Assembly: GCF_003065405.1 (NCBI RefSeq)
Contig: NZ_CP026947.1
Span: 620,001 to 684,000, forward strand
DNA length: 64,000 nucleotides
Reading direction: 5' to 3'
Origin: Corynebacterium yudongzhengii
GTDB lineage: Bacteria; Actinomycetota; Actinomycetes; Mycobacteriales; Mycobacteriaceae
Shown piece by piece: positions 27,145-36,647 of this stretch. Position numbers and translations under genes: made by a program. The notes under the pieces were generated by a model, which saw only the letters and a program-made list of their open reading frames with translations, was not told where the DNA came from and made no database searches. Every line of letters starts with the position of its first letter. The first letter of the stretch is position 1.

Positions 27145-28453
27145 CTAATATTCGCGCGCGGCTTCGGGAAAGCCCATAAAGCGGGTAGAAATGGCGGGCT
27201 CGTTGCGCGACAGGGCCAGCCCCTCCCACGGCAGCGTGAGCAGTTGCCGGGCCAGGTGCTCACGCGAGGCCTCCAGCCCCGGCAGGTCCTCGAGGATCTG
27301 CCCGTCGCGCATCAACGGCACGGTCAGCTGCTCCGCGGTGGCCTCGCCGGTGTTCGGGGTCTGCGCGGCGAAGGGGTAGACCACCTCCTCCAGCGCCACT
27401 CCGGTGGAGCGATGGGTGCGCAGGGCCCGCTTGGCGCCGCCGGTCATCGCCTTACCGCTCGATCGCTTGGCGACGGGGTGCCCATCGACTTCCACCAGCT
27501 TATACACCAGCCCCGCGGTCGGCGCTCCGGCGCCACTGACCACCGAGGTGCCCACCCCGAAACCGTCGACGGGATCTCCTCGCAACCCGGCGATAGCGAA
27601 CTCGTCGAGGTCGGAGGAGACGATGATCTTGGTGTTGACGGCGCCCAGGTCGTCGAGCTGGCGACGCACCCGGCGGGTCAGGGCGCCGAGGTCGCCGGAG
27701 TCGATGCGCACGCCGCCGAGATCCGTGCCGGCGACCTCGACGGCGGTGCGCACCCCCTGGGCGATGTCGTAGGTGTCGACTAAGAGCGTGGTGTCGACGC
27801 CTAGGGCATCAACCTGCGAACGGAAGGCGGCCGCCTCGTTAGGGGAGCCGTCGTCGTTGATATGCAGAAGGGTCCACGCGTGCGCCGCCGTCCCGGAAGC
27901 CGGAATGCCGTAGCGGTGGGCGGCCTCTAGGTTCGAGGTAGCGGAAAACCCCGCGAGATACGCCGCCCGGGCGGCCGTGACCGCCGAGTACTCGTGGGTG
28001 CGCCGCGAGCCCATTTCTATGATGGGGCGGCCGACGCGACCGCGGAGTCGGCGTTCATGATCGACAGGATGACCGTCTCGAGGATCACGCATTCCGCGAA
28101 TGTACCGCGTACCGTGATGATGGGAGAGTAGGGGAAGTACAGCTCGCCTTCGCGGTAGCCGTCGATCTGGCCGCGAAAGCGGAAGTCGCGGAGGTACTCG
28201 CGCGTCTGGGTATTAAGGAAGTCGAGGCTGTCGAGCTGTTCCTCCGTGAAGACGAAGTCTCGCAGGCGGCGAGCAAGCGTTCGGTGCCGGCCACCACCCC
28301 GTAGCGTCGTTCGATGGGCAGGCGGCGGGTAAAGACCTCGAATGCGCACTGGCGCTCGGCGGTGCCGTCGGCGAGCGCTGCCTGGAGCATCGTCAGCTCG
28401 TACTTGTCGGTCAGAAGCGACGTGGAGGGCAGTTGGGGATGATGGGTATTCAT
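27145..28453 (-). pseudogene. pncB: Nicotinate phosphoribosyltransferase, frameshift plus deletion
   Basis: The sequence is in three frames. Codons from 28453 give LLTDKYELTMLQAAL and run to RLLAA; a missing base near 28265 shifts to RDFVFTEEQLDSL; and near 28030 a second break, which also removes about ten residues, shifts to GRPIIEMGSRRTHE. The rest is intact, including the phosphoribosyl-binding region (RIDSGDLGAL). The enzyme makes nicotinate mononucleotide in the Preiss-Handler NAD salvage route. The deletion makes real inactivation more likely than sequencing error, so the cell would depend on de novo NAD synthesis or other salvage. Confidence 0.85.
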
Positions 28454-28568
28454 CCTTCAAACTCTAGTACCAATGTGATGTGACGGCGCTAACTTCCGGG
28501 GAAGGGCCAAGCCCGAGACCTTTGCGCGGCCAGACCTGAAAACGTGGTGGCGACTAGGGTAGGGGAAT

Positions 28569-29253
28569 ATGAAAGTCCGCGCAGCCGATATCAACGTGCA
28601 CGACCGGAATCCGGCACCCATAAACATGGGATCACCCCCGAATCAGCGACACTTACTATCGCATCTTGATTAAATCCCCGTGTCCACTTTCCGGGGTTCG
28701 GGCCCGTTTGTGGGTGACCAGATTCGACCGGGTGAGTACCAATGGGTCCTTCACAAAGCTAGCGATGGAGGATGGCGCTCAGGTCGTGGGTGTTCTCCCT
28801 GGGAGAAAATACAATCTAGACACTGAGACTGTGGTCAACGCTCTGGCGCAGCACTGCGCGTCGCCTCTGGTTGCGGCCCGGAACCTTTACCTACAATTTC
28901 TTTTCGCGTGGCTGTCCGGCAATGGTGACCTCCATGCAAAGAACATTTCGATTCTGCGTGACCTGCAGGGCCGATGGAACGTTGCCCCGATATACGACAT
29001 CCCGTGCACGGTGCTCTACCGCGACATGTCGATAGCCCTGCCAATTGCAGGCAGAGACAAAGGTCTATCCCGAAGGCACTGGTTGGAACTAGCTGACTCG
29101 ATCGACTTGCCTCAGGCGGTTGCCAGCAGCGCGATCAAGCAGGCGTTACGGGCCGCGTCTGCGGTCGATCTCGGCACGTTGCCGTTTGCGGGATCCCCGC
29201 TCACAGGGGCCGAACGGGAGCTGCGCATCCGCCGTTCGAAGATCGAAGGCTAG
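28569..29253 (+). pseudogene. HipA-like kinase with a repeat scar replacing its middle
   Basis: A short HipA-like start (MKVRAADINVHD) at 28569 is followed by a 69-bp repeat unit (28638-28706). After it come about 180 codons of the HipA C-terminal domain. These carry WVTRFDR, the catalytic loop GNGDLHAKN and YDIPCTVLY (the metal-binding position). HipA proteins phosphorylate glutamyl-tRNA synthetase or other targets and are neutralised by HipB. Most of the N-terminal subdomain and the P-loop-like region are gone, so the 195-residue frame from 28666 is very likely inactive. No hipB is visible next to it. Confidence 0.7.
28638..28706. repeat. 69-bp inverted repeat, left copy
   Basis: It is perfectly complementary in orientation to 31802-31870. 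It includes CCCCGTGTCCACTTTCCGGG, which resembles an IS end. It interrupts the hipA-like gene. No transposase lies in or next to either copy. Confidence 0.9.
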
Positions 29254-30458
29254 GCATTGTTGCTTTGCGACGCCACCACGCGCGCCAACAGGGGAAATAT
29301 GGCCACGGTCAGTGCACCTCCGGCGACGAAGATGGAGGCGGTCTCCTGGTCGAGTAGGCCCGCGGACTGTGCCAGTGAGGTCACCGCGACAATGATCGGC
29401 AGCCCGGTGGCGGCGTACAGTGCGATCTGGAGGCGCTCGCGGACCGGGAGTTTATCGCCGTCGCGGCGGCTGTTCTCCCGCAGAAAAACCGGCAGACCGC
29501 GTGTGATCAGGATGATCAGCGGAACGGCAACGGCCGCAAGCGTGTTGTCGCGGATGACGTGCCAGTCGATCTCCATGCCTGAGGCGACGAAGAAGACCGG
29601 GATGAGGATGGAGTAGAACAGCACGTTGAGTGCTTTTTCAAGGTCGTCGTGGATGTCGTCGGGGGCAACGGCGTTGAGAATGAAACCGGCGGCAAAGGCA
29701 CCGAGCACGACGTCGAGTTCGAAGACGGCGGTAACGGCCATCAGCACCGCGAGGATGAGCACGATCAGACGCAGGACGGTCTGATTGGTCGCCCCGTAGC
29801 CGGCGAGGAAAGCCTTGTGCACCCACGGCATCAGCCTCGCGATGGCCTGTGGCATGATTCCCACGAGTACCGCGATGACCACGAAAATGAGCAGGATGAT
29901 GGCTGTAGCCAAGGTCGAGCGGGCGCTGAGCAGCAGCGCCATCGCGGCAATTGGGGCGACCTCGCCAACCGCACCGTGGATCATCACGGACTGGCCAATT
30001 TTCGTCTCCTCCAGACCCTGTTGTTTGAGCACTGGCATGACAGTGCCCAGGGCGGTTGAGGTCAGCGCGATGCCGATAACGAGGGCGAGGGGAGCGTCGC
30101 GAAGCAGAAGCCATGCCCCGGCGGTGCTGAGTGTGAGACAGATGAGCCAGGTGATCAGCGAGCTGCCCGCTTGGCGCGAGCGCAGACTCGAGCGGTCGAT
30201 TTCGAAGCCGGCGAGCAGGAACAGCGCGCCGACGCCGAGCTCTTTGAGCATGGTGATTCCACCGTCAAACCCGGCCAGTCCCCACACCGAGGGACCGATG
30301 AGCATGCCGAAAAGCAGCAAGAGCGCAACGGACGGTATGTATCCGCGCGTGAGTTGGGAGGCAATCGGCGCGAGCAGGGCGGCCGCCATAATCCAGGCGA
30401 AGCTGACCAGCGCGGAGGTCTGGTCGAACTCACCTGCGGCGAGGACGAGCGTTTCCAT
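29250..30458 (-). CDS. CPA2-family monovalent cation:proton antiporter
   Basis: 402 residues and about 12 membrane helices with the Na_H_Exchanger fold. The features are GVGALFLLAGFEIDRSSL (helix 3-4 region), IGIALTSTALGTVMPVLKQ, and GAFAAGFILNAV. There is no C-terminal TrkA-N domain, so it is the short form. It probably exchanges Na+ or K+ for H+ at the cytoplasmic membrane. The ATG at 30458 is preferred over the TTG at 30467. The 3' end overlaps the convergent hipA-like fragment by 4 bp. Confidence 0.88.
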   Translation of the reverse strand: METLVLAAGEFDQTSALVSFAWIMAAALLAPIASQLTRGYIPSVALLLLFGMLIGPSVWGLAGFDGGITMLKELGVGALFLLAGFEIDRSSLRSRQAGSSLITWLICLTLSTAGAWLLLRDAPLALVIGIALTSTALGTVMPVLKQQGLEETKIGQSVMIHGAVGEVAPIAAMALLLSARSTLATAIILLIFVVIAVLVGIMPQAIARLMPWVHKAFLAGYGATNQTVLRLIVLILAVLMAVTAVFELDVVLGAFAAGFILNAVAPDDIHDDLEKALNVLFYSILIPVFFVASGMEIDWHVIRDNTLAAVAVPLIILITRGLPVFLRENSRRDGDKLPVRERLQIALYAATGLPIIVAVTSLAQSAGLLDQETASIFVAGGALTVAIFPLLARVVASQSNNA

Positions 30459-30503
30459 AAGACTCAAGGGTACGCCCGGGCCAGCGGGGGTGTGCGGTAA
30501 GCG

Positions 30504-30892
30504 TTAGTGAGACCGTCGGCCGTCCTGCGATCTCGACTGAGCCCACGCGGCAGCCACACCCGCGACCCCGAGGAGCACACCCGCCGGTACCAGCAGAATT
30601 CCGAGGTTGATAATGGGCAGCTCCGTGTTGGCGCGAAACTCTTCAATCCACCCGGCGATGCCGAAACCCCACCTCACGGCGGTGAGTAGGACAGAGGTAG
30701 CAAAGATGAGTGCGGAGCCGCTGCTGCGCTCCTCTGAACGCACCGCGGTGGCGACGAACCAGATGCTGGCCAGGCAGGCAATGATGCCTAGTCCGATTGC
30801 CAGGGTGAGCCAGCCTCGCAGGGGGGGAGGGACGTGGCGGCGAGGAACGGGGATACGATGTAGGCGCCCAGGCACGCAAGATGAATGAGCAC
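30504..30892 (-). pseudogene. Small membrane protein, frameshifted in a G7 run
   Basis: From a GTG at 30892 the frame encodes a helix (LIHLACLGAYIVSPFLAA) and then hits seven G (plus strand 30821-30827). Eight would continue into the downstream frame RGWLTLAIGLGIIACLASIW, which has three further helices and stops at 30504. The restored product would be about 130 residues with four membrane segments. I do not recognise the family. A sequencing error, a real mutation or phase variation could each explain the break. Confidence 0.55.
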
Positions 30893-31053
30893 GAGTCTGA
30901 TTCCGCTGCGGTCCAAGGCGTTCCTGGTGATACGCTACATCGGCTGACGTGCTCATTGTGGCAGCCTAAGCGCGTGCGCGACCCGCGGAGGATCCGTGAC
31001 CGGTCTTCGGCTCAAGCAAGAGGGAATCGGATGCATCCCCGAAAGGAGTCGAT

Positions 31054-31782
31054 GTGGACAATAGTGTTCGGTTCAGGTTGCCCGTGTGTCTGATTAATGC
31101 TGTGGGAGCTGAATCGGAGACAGCTGAAACCTTACTCCGGCGCTACTACAGTTCTCGGCTAGAAGGCGATGCTGGTGATCCGAACTCGACGGGATGATTC
31201 TCCGGCGCATACTACGATGAGTGGACGCAAAGCCCCCATCCCGCACAACCCGAGGAGTTCACCGCAGAGGACATTCTCGCGGCTTCGTACCTGAGCGCGC
31301 CGATCAAAGGGCGGGCCGCGGCGGTGATTTTGTATCGGCGGCGAGAAGAGTTTAATTACTTCCTGGCGAAGGCGGTGCAGGCGTGCAGCGGGTACGCGTC
31401 GCTCAGCCAGGTGCCGTTGGAGAAAACCTCCTACACCGGAAGAATCAAATTACTACCAGACACTGCCTGGGCTCCGTTTGTGCTGGAAAAGAGGCTGCGC
31501 GAGGTAGATGGCATTGGCGCGGTGAGGGCGTCGAAGCTGATTGCTCGGAAATTGCCGCATATTTACCCGATTTACGACGAGCGAGTTACGGCGCTAACTG
31601 GCGCAGGTGAACAGTACCTGCGCCCGCTTCACATCGCGCTGGTGGAAGATCCTGGCATCGAGCAGACGCTGAAAGCTCTGCGTGAGGCTGTGGGTCTGCG
31701 CGAGAGCATTTCCGCACTCCGGGTCTTTGATGTTCTCGCGTGGATGGAACAGACCGATCTGCTGCGCGGGTCTGAGAGATAG
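31054..31782 (+). pseudogene. DUF6308-type protein with an in-frame TGA
   Basis: The GTG at 31054 follows an AAAGGAG ribosome site. The frame reads ETLLRRYYSSRLEGDAG, then TGA at 31195-31197, then continues without shift as FSGAYYDEW and DILAASYLSAPIKGRAA up to 31782. The second half holds the family's conserved VRASKLIARKLPHIYPIYD near codon 160. The total is 242 codons, normal for the family, whose function is unknown. Restart at the GTG at 31324 would give 152 residues. The stop looks like a single base change from CGA or TGG. Confidence 0.7.
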
Positions 31783-31801
31783 AAGCTTGCCACTTCGAAG
31801 G

Positions 31802-31870
31802 CGGGCCCGAACCCCGGAAAGTGGACACGGGGATTTAATCAAGATGCGATAGTAAGTGTCGCTGATTCGG
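31802..31870. repeat. 69-bp inverted repeat, right copy
   Basis: It is perfectly inverted relative to 28638-28706. The two copies bracket 3.1 kb that holds the hipA fragment, the antiporter, a small membrane gene and the DUF6308 gene. Recombination between them could invert this segment. Confidence 0.9.
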
Positions 31871-31926
31871 CGGCTTCAAAGGCGTTCGGCGAGCGGTAGC
31901 CACTACCTCTAGGTAACTTGGGTCAT

Positions 31927-31994
31927 ATGCACTCACGATCACGTTTCACACCAAAACCATTGCTCACAGTGGCTGCTCTCCTCGCAGCAGTAGT
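31927..31994 (+). pseudogene. Signal-peptide fragment cut by IS256-family copy 2
   Basis: The ATG at 31927 starts a plausible Sec signal peptide (MHSRSRFTPKPLLTVAALLA) that runs straight into the left end of the IS at 31995. No continuation is seen on the right side. Ribosome-site support is poor, so this is a weak call. Confidence 0.35.
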
Positions 31995-33420
31995 GCCCCA
32001 TAGAGTGGTGTAACTCGGTGGCCGAGATCGTCTGCAGATTCGTGTTGTGCACGGATGTAGAGCGGCCACCGTGTGATCCTTCGAGTCAACCGTCTAAAGA
32101 ATCCTCGAATGGAGTCATCACGATGACCGCACCTCATATTGTCGACCCTGCCGGCCTTCTTGGCCAAGCCCTCGCCGAGGCGTCGCCGGATCTGATGCGC
32201 GAGCTGCTGCAGACCATGATCAACGCCTTGCTGTCCGCCGATGCCGACGCCGTCTGCGGGGCGGAGTGGAACGCCCGCTCTGCCGAGCGCACCAACTACC
32301 GAAACGGCTACCGCCACCGCCCGCTCGATACGCGGGTTGGCACCGTCGACGTGGCGGTGCCCAAGCTGCGGTCGGGGTCCTACTTTCCCGAGTGGCTGCT
32401 CGAGCGCCGCAAGCGTGCTGAGTCCGCGCTGATCACCGTCGTGGCGGATTGCTATCTGGCCGGAGTGTCCACCCGCCGCATGGACAAGCTGGTCAAGACC
32501 CTGGGCATTGACTCACTGTCGAAGTCGCAGGTCTCCCGCATGGCCGCCGACCTGGATGAGCAGGTCGCCGCGTTCCGGCACCGGCGCCTGGATGAGGCAG
32601 GGCCGTTGACTTTCGTCACCGCCGATGCGTTGACGATCAAGGTTCGGGAAAACAAGCAGGTCGTCAAGGCCTCGGTGCTGCTGGCCACCGGGGTCAACGG
32701 CGACGGGCACCGCGAGGTGCTGGGCATGCAAGTGGCGACCAGTGAGACCAAGGCCTCGTGGAACACCTTCTTCGCCGACCTGGTCGCCCGCGGCCTGGGC
32801 GGCATGCGGCTGGTGACCTCTGATGCGCACGCCGGCCTCGTGGATGCGATCTCGGCGAATCTGCCCGGAGCCGCCTGGCAGCGCTGCCGCACCCACTACG
32901 CGGCGAACCTCATGGCGGTGTGCCCGAAGTCCATGTGGCCGGCCGTGAAGGCCATGCTGCACAGCGTCTATGACCAGCCCACCGCAGACGCCGTCAACGC
33001 CCAGTTCGACCGACTATTGGACTACACCGAGCACCGGCTGCCCGAGGTCGCCGACCACCTCGGTGACGCTCGAGAGGACCTGCTCGCCTTCACCACGTTC
33101 CCCGACGACGTGTGGCGGAAGATCTGGTCCAACAACCCCACCGAGCGGCTCAACCGCGAGATCCGCCGCCGCACCGACGTTGTAGGGATCTTCTCCAACC
33201 GGGATGCCATCGTCCGCCTCATCGGCGCCGTCCTGGCCGAGCAGACCGACGAATGGGCCGAAGGACGTCGCTGCCTCGGCCTCGAAGTCCTGAGCCGATG
33301 CCGACTCGCCCTGACCACCGACACCAGCTCGCAGACGGAGGTGAACACCGACCCACTGATGCAACTACCCGCCTGAGCACCAACGAAGGATCAAAAACCA
33401 GTTACACCACTACCAGGGGC
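31995..33420. mobile_element. IS256-family insertion sequence (copy 2)
   Basis: About 1426 bp with terminal inverted repeats sharing GCCCC, four variable bases and then AGTGGTGTAACT. One transposase gene lies on the plus strand. I find no 8-bp target duplication at the borders, so the right or left flank was probably rearranged after insertion. Confidence 0.87.
32123..33376 (+). CDS. IS256-family (mutator type) transposase
   Basis: 417 residues from the ATG at 32123, where the N-terminus aligns with the other copy's start; a longer frame from 32018 lies in the IS leader. The catalytic residues are Asp in VTADALTIKV, Asp in LVTSDAHAGL and Glu in NPTERLNREIRRR. The RTNYRNGYR-like region near residue 55 is typical. 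It is diverged from the copy at 5842-7086 and is therefore a different IS. Confidence 0.95.
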   Translation: MTAPHIVDPAGLLGQALAEASPDLMRELLQTMINALLSADADAVCGAEWNARSAERTNYRNGYRHRPLDTRVGTVDVAVPKLRSGSYFPEWLLERRKRAESALITVVADCYLAGVSTRRMDKLVKTLGIDSLSKSQVSRMAADLDEQVAAFRHRRLDEAGPLTFVTADALTIKVRENKQVVKASVLLATGVNGDGHREVLGMQVATSETKASWNTFFADLVARGLGGMRLVTSDAHAGLVDAISANLPGAAWQRCRTHYAANLMAVCPKSMWPAVKAMLHSVYDQPTADAVNAQFDRLLDYTEHRLPEVADHLGDAREDLLAFTTFPDDVWRKIWSNNPTERLNREIRRRTDVVGIFSNRDAIVRLIGAVLAEQTDEWAEGRRCLGLEVLSRCRLALTTDTSSQTEVNTDPLMQLPA

Positions 33421-33429
33421 TTGACCTTC

Positions 33430-34210
33430 CAGGGAATTCATAGGCGCCCGAGGCGCGCTGTCAGCTGCGGCCTCTGGTTTTACGCACGTGCGTAAAACAG
33501 GACCGGCCTCCTCGCCCTTCGACCCAACAGGGGCACCGCAATGCTTCCGCAAGCAGAACAGCCCCAGAATCCCTATGCCGCGGCATAGTGTGGAGCGGGT
33601 TTCTACGCACGTGCGTAATCGGAAATCGATAAAACCCGAGTAACTCATAGGCACAGGAGACACGCTGTCGCCTGAGGCCAGCCCCAGAATCCCTATGCCG
33701 CGGCATAGCGCGGACCGGGTTTTACGCGCATGCGTAATCGGAAATGAATGAATCTCGGAGAATTCATAGGTACGCGGGGCACATTGTCACCTGCGCCGTG
33801 CGGTGAACACTGATGCCGCCGCGTTCGGGGATGCTGAGAGCCGAGGAGTCTGCGCGCCGCCGAGGCTGGGACGTGACGGCCAAAGCCGGATGGCTTTTAC
33901 CAACTACCCGAAAAAGTCGATACCGTCTTGCCAGAGAAGCTCTAACAACAAACCACATCTGACAACGAATCTGGGAAAGCGCGGCGCCGCGATGAAGTAG
34001 GAACCCAAGATGTAATGCGTAAAGAATAATGCTTGGCTCGCAGGCGGTCGCGCCCCTGGGTCTCGCTATGCGGCAGCGTAGTGGATGCCTCGATTCCGCA
34101 CGTGCGCAATCGGAGTTCTGCTCGCCGCAAACATGTTTTCGACCCCGAGTCACTCCGCGGCCGCATAGTTCTCTAGCGGGCATGGGGGCTGAACTATGCC
34201 ATGGCATAGA
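33430..34210. repeat. Intergenic palindrome-rich repeat region
   Basis: The 0.9 kb between IS256 copy 2 and malQ has no gene I can support. It contains a 120-bp tandem unit: a shared 30-bp block at 33559-33588 and again at 33679-33708. Each ends in the 16-bp palindrome CTATGCCGCGGCATAG (variant CTATGCCATGGCATAG at 34194-34209). A second palindrome family is TTTTACGCACGTGCGTAAAA at 33478-33497, TACGCACGTGCGTA at 33604-33617 and TTACGCGCATGCGTAA at 33722-33737. A third word (AATTCATAGG and variants) recurs at about 33434, 33643 and 33760. Function is unknown. Confidence 0.8.
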
Positions 34211-34349
34211 CCCCGCGTGCCCCGTCGGGGAACCTCTTTTCGGCCCGAAACCCCGAAAAACGTCAGCGGTTACTCAAAAACGGTGAGCCGCGCCCGTCGC
34301 TAAGCAACCGGCAAGCAACCGCCAAGCAACAAGACCAACAACAACCACC

Positions 34350-36581
34350 CTAAGAACGCCGCGAAGCGTCGCCGACGCGGTGGAAAAGCTCGATGTCCGG
34401 CAGGTCCTCGATGACCACTGGGGTGCCGTCGCCGGTGCACAGCGGGATGCACCAGTTGGGGTACTGCTCGGCGTTGGTGCCGGGCTGGTTCTGGACGCGG
34501 ACGTCGCCGACGAGGTCGACGAGGTTGGTGACGGTGAGCGCCGAGGGCGTCGCCGCGATCCAGCGGTGCAGGCCGACAAGCAGGTCAGCGGTGGAGCCGC
34601 GCTCGTCGCGTCCGCGGCCGGCAAAGCGCTGGCCGTCGAGGGGCGTGCCGGCGAAGAAGCCGAGCTCGGAGACGGCGTCGAGGATCTCGGCCTGCCAGTC
34701 GAGGTCTTGGCGTTCTTCGGTGGCGGCGTCGGTTTCGAGAAGCCCGAGGCGTTCGCGCAGCCGGATGTGTTCGCCTTCGAGGTAGCCGGCGGTCGGGGGC
34801 AGATCATGCGTGCCGACGGACGACAATGCCAGCCGACGGTAGTCCGCCGGGCGGCGGGGTCCGTCGCCGGTGGGGGAGGACTCGAACCAGAGCACGGAGG
34901 TGCCGAGGACACCGCGGTCGGCGAGTACGTCCTGGACCCAGGGCTCGAAGGTACCGAGGTCCTCGCCGATGACGACGGCGCCGGCCCGCTCGGCCTCGAG
35001 CGCGAGCACGCCGACCATGGCGTCGTGGTGGTACTGGACGTAGGTGCCGGTACTGGGCGGCTGCATGCGGGGCATCCAGAAGAGACGGAAGAGCCCGAGG
35101 ATGTGGTCGACGCGGATGCCACCAGAGTGGCGCAGCACGGTGGACATCATCTCGCGCCAAGGCTGGTAGCCGGCTTCGGCGAGGGCTTCGGGGTCGAAAG
35201 GCGGCTGCGACCAGTCCTGGCCCTGCTGGTTGTAGGGATCCGGCGGCGCCCCGACGGAAGCCTCCGGGGCCATCCACTCGCCCATGGTGGCGGCGTCCGC
35301 GCCGCCGGGGTGCACGCCGACGGCCAAGTCGGTGACGATGCCGATCGCCATGCCGGCATCCACGGCGCGCTTCTGGGCGGCGGCGAGTTGTTCGTCGCAA
35401 AGGAATTGCAGCCACATGTGGAACTCTGCGAGCTCGTCGAGATCCTCGGCGATGGCATGCCTGCCGCTGCCGGTGAGCTGTTCGTTTTCGCGGGCGGCGC
35501 ACCAGAGGCCGAAGTCGCGCAGGCCGGAACCTTCGTTCTCGCAGTAGTCGCGGAAGGCGGCGCGGTGCTGTTCAGTGAGGCCGAAGTGGAACATCTCGCG
35601 CAGCACGTCGAGCTTGGCGGCGTAGATCGGGTTGCGATCGATCGCCTCGGCGGAGCGGTTCGTCTCAGCCAGCGAGGCGCCGAGCTCGGCGATTTCGGCG
35701 CGGGTGTCGGAATCGAGGTTTCCTAGCTCCTCGACGTCCTCGATGCGCAGGTAGATGGGGTTGGTGAAGCGCCGCGAGGTGGGCAGATACGGCGAGTTTT
35801 CCACCGGCGGGACGGGTTCGGCCGCGTGCAGCGGGTTGATGAGCAAAAAGTCCGCCCCGATCTCGCGGTGCAGTAACGCGGCGAGCTCGCCTAGGTCGTG
35901 GAAGTCACCGATGCCCCAGGAGGCTTCGCTGCGCACAGAGTAGAGCTGTGCCATGACGCCGAAGCGGCGGTCCTCGAGGTAGGTGTCGGTGGAATCGAGG
36001 CGCTGCGGGGTGATGATCAGCGCCGTCTCCGCCGTGCACCCCTCGGATTCCAGGTGCAGGCGGTGATAGCCCCGCGGCAGGTCAGGTGGGGTGTGGAAGC
36101 TGGCCTCGCCCCAGTCGATGCCGTCGTGGTGGAACGGGGGATTCCAGTTTTCGTCCTGGTAGACCTCGCGGGTGCCGCCGTCTTCGAGTTCGATCCAGAC
36201 GTTGGCGGGCGCGCCGTCGTGCACATGGACGATGAAAGCGGCCTCGGTGTTTTCGACGGCCACGACCGACTGGGGCAGCGGGCGAGTGGCCCGCTGGATG
36301 CGCCGCTCGTTCAAGGCGGCGGTGAGTTCGTGGTCGGTGGGGTCGTCGGAAAGCGCGGCGCCCATGGCCTTCAGCAGGGTGACCAGGGTGCGGTCCGAGG
36401 CGGTGATGCGCTCGCCGGCGCTGGATGTATAGGACGTGGCGATCCCGTAGTCCGCGGCGAGTTCTTTGAGGGTCTCCTGGTTAGTCACAATCCACAATCG
36501 TGCCAAATGTGCGTGGTTTGTGCCGTGCGTATCGCCCCCGTCAGGTGGGGGAGACGTATAGAATCGTGAGAAATCCGTCAT
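34350..36581 (-). CDS. malQ: 4-alpha-glucanotransferase (amylomaltase, GH77)
   Basis: 743 residues, the long actinobacterial form with an N-terminal beta-rich extension (about 1-200) before the GH77 barrel. The catalytic residues are visible: the nucleophile Asp in GIRVDHILGLFR, the acid/base Glu in VVIGEDLGTFEP and the transition-state Asp in SVGTHDLPP. It transfers maltooligosaccharyl units between glucan chains and works with glycogen and maltodextrin enzymes in the cytoplasm. It is transcribed divergently from the acyl-CoA ligase gene. Short CAAGCAACCG direct repeats lie just beyond its stop. Confidence 0.95.
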   Translation of the reverse strand: MTDFSRFYTSPPPDGGDTHGTNHAHLARLWIVTNQETLKELAADYGIATSYTSSAGERITASDRTLVTLLKAMGAALSDDPTDHELTAALNERRIQRATRPLPQSVVAVENTEAAFIVHVHDGAPANVWIELEDGGTREVYQDENWNPPFHHDGIDWGEASFHTPPDLPRGYHRLHLESEGCTAETALIITPQRLDSTDTYLEDRRFGVMAQLYSVRSEASWGIGDFHDLGELAALLHREIGADFLLINPLHAAEPVPPVENSPYLPTSRRFTNPIYLRIEDVEELGNLDSDTRAEIAELGASLAETNRSAEAIDRNPIYAAKLDVLREMFHFGLTEQHRAAFRDYCENEGSGLRDFGLWCAARENEQLTGSGRHAIAEDLDELAEFHMWLQFLCDEQLAAAQKRAVDAGMAIGIVTDLAVGVHPGGADAATMGEWMAPEASVGAPPDPYNQQGQDWSQPPFDPEALAEAGYQPWREMMSTVLRHSGGIRVDHILGLFRLFWMPRMQPPSTGTYVQYHHDAMVGVLALEAERAGAVVIGEDLGTFEPWVQDVLADRGVLGTSVLWFESSPTGDGPRRPADYRRLALSSVGTHDLPPTAGYLEGEHIRLRERLGLLETDAATEERQDLDWQAEILDAVSELGFFAGTPLDGQRFAGRGRDERGSTADLLVGLHRWIAATPSALTVTNLVDLVGDVRVQNQPGTNAEQYPNWCIPLCTGDGTPVVIEDLPDIELFHRVGDASRRS

Positions 36582-36647
36582 ATTTTAATCCAGTTTTGAT
36601 CCGAACACCGCGCCTTTTCACAGCGTGCAGAAAGGATGAGCCCACCC

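Noticed and set aside
30504..30956. Intact 150-residue membrane protein from 30956
   Set aside because: The first 45 residues are low-quality, Arg/Pro-rich sequence. The other frame across the G7 run gives a proper membrane helix, so a frameshifted gene fits better.
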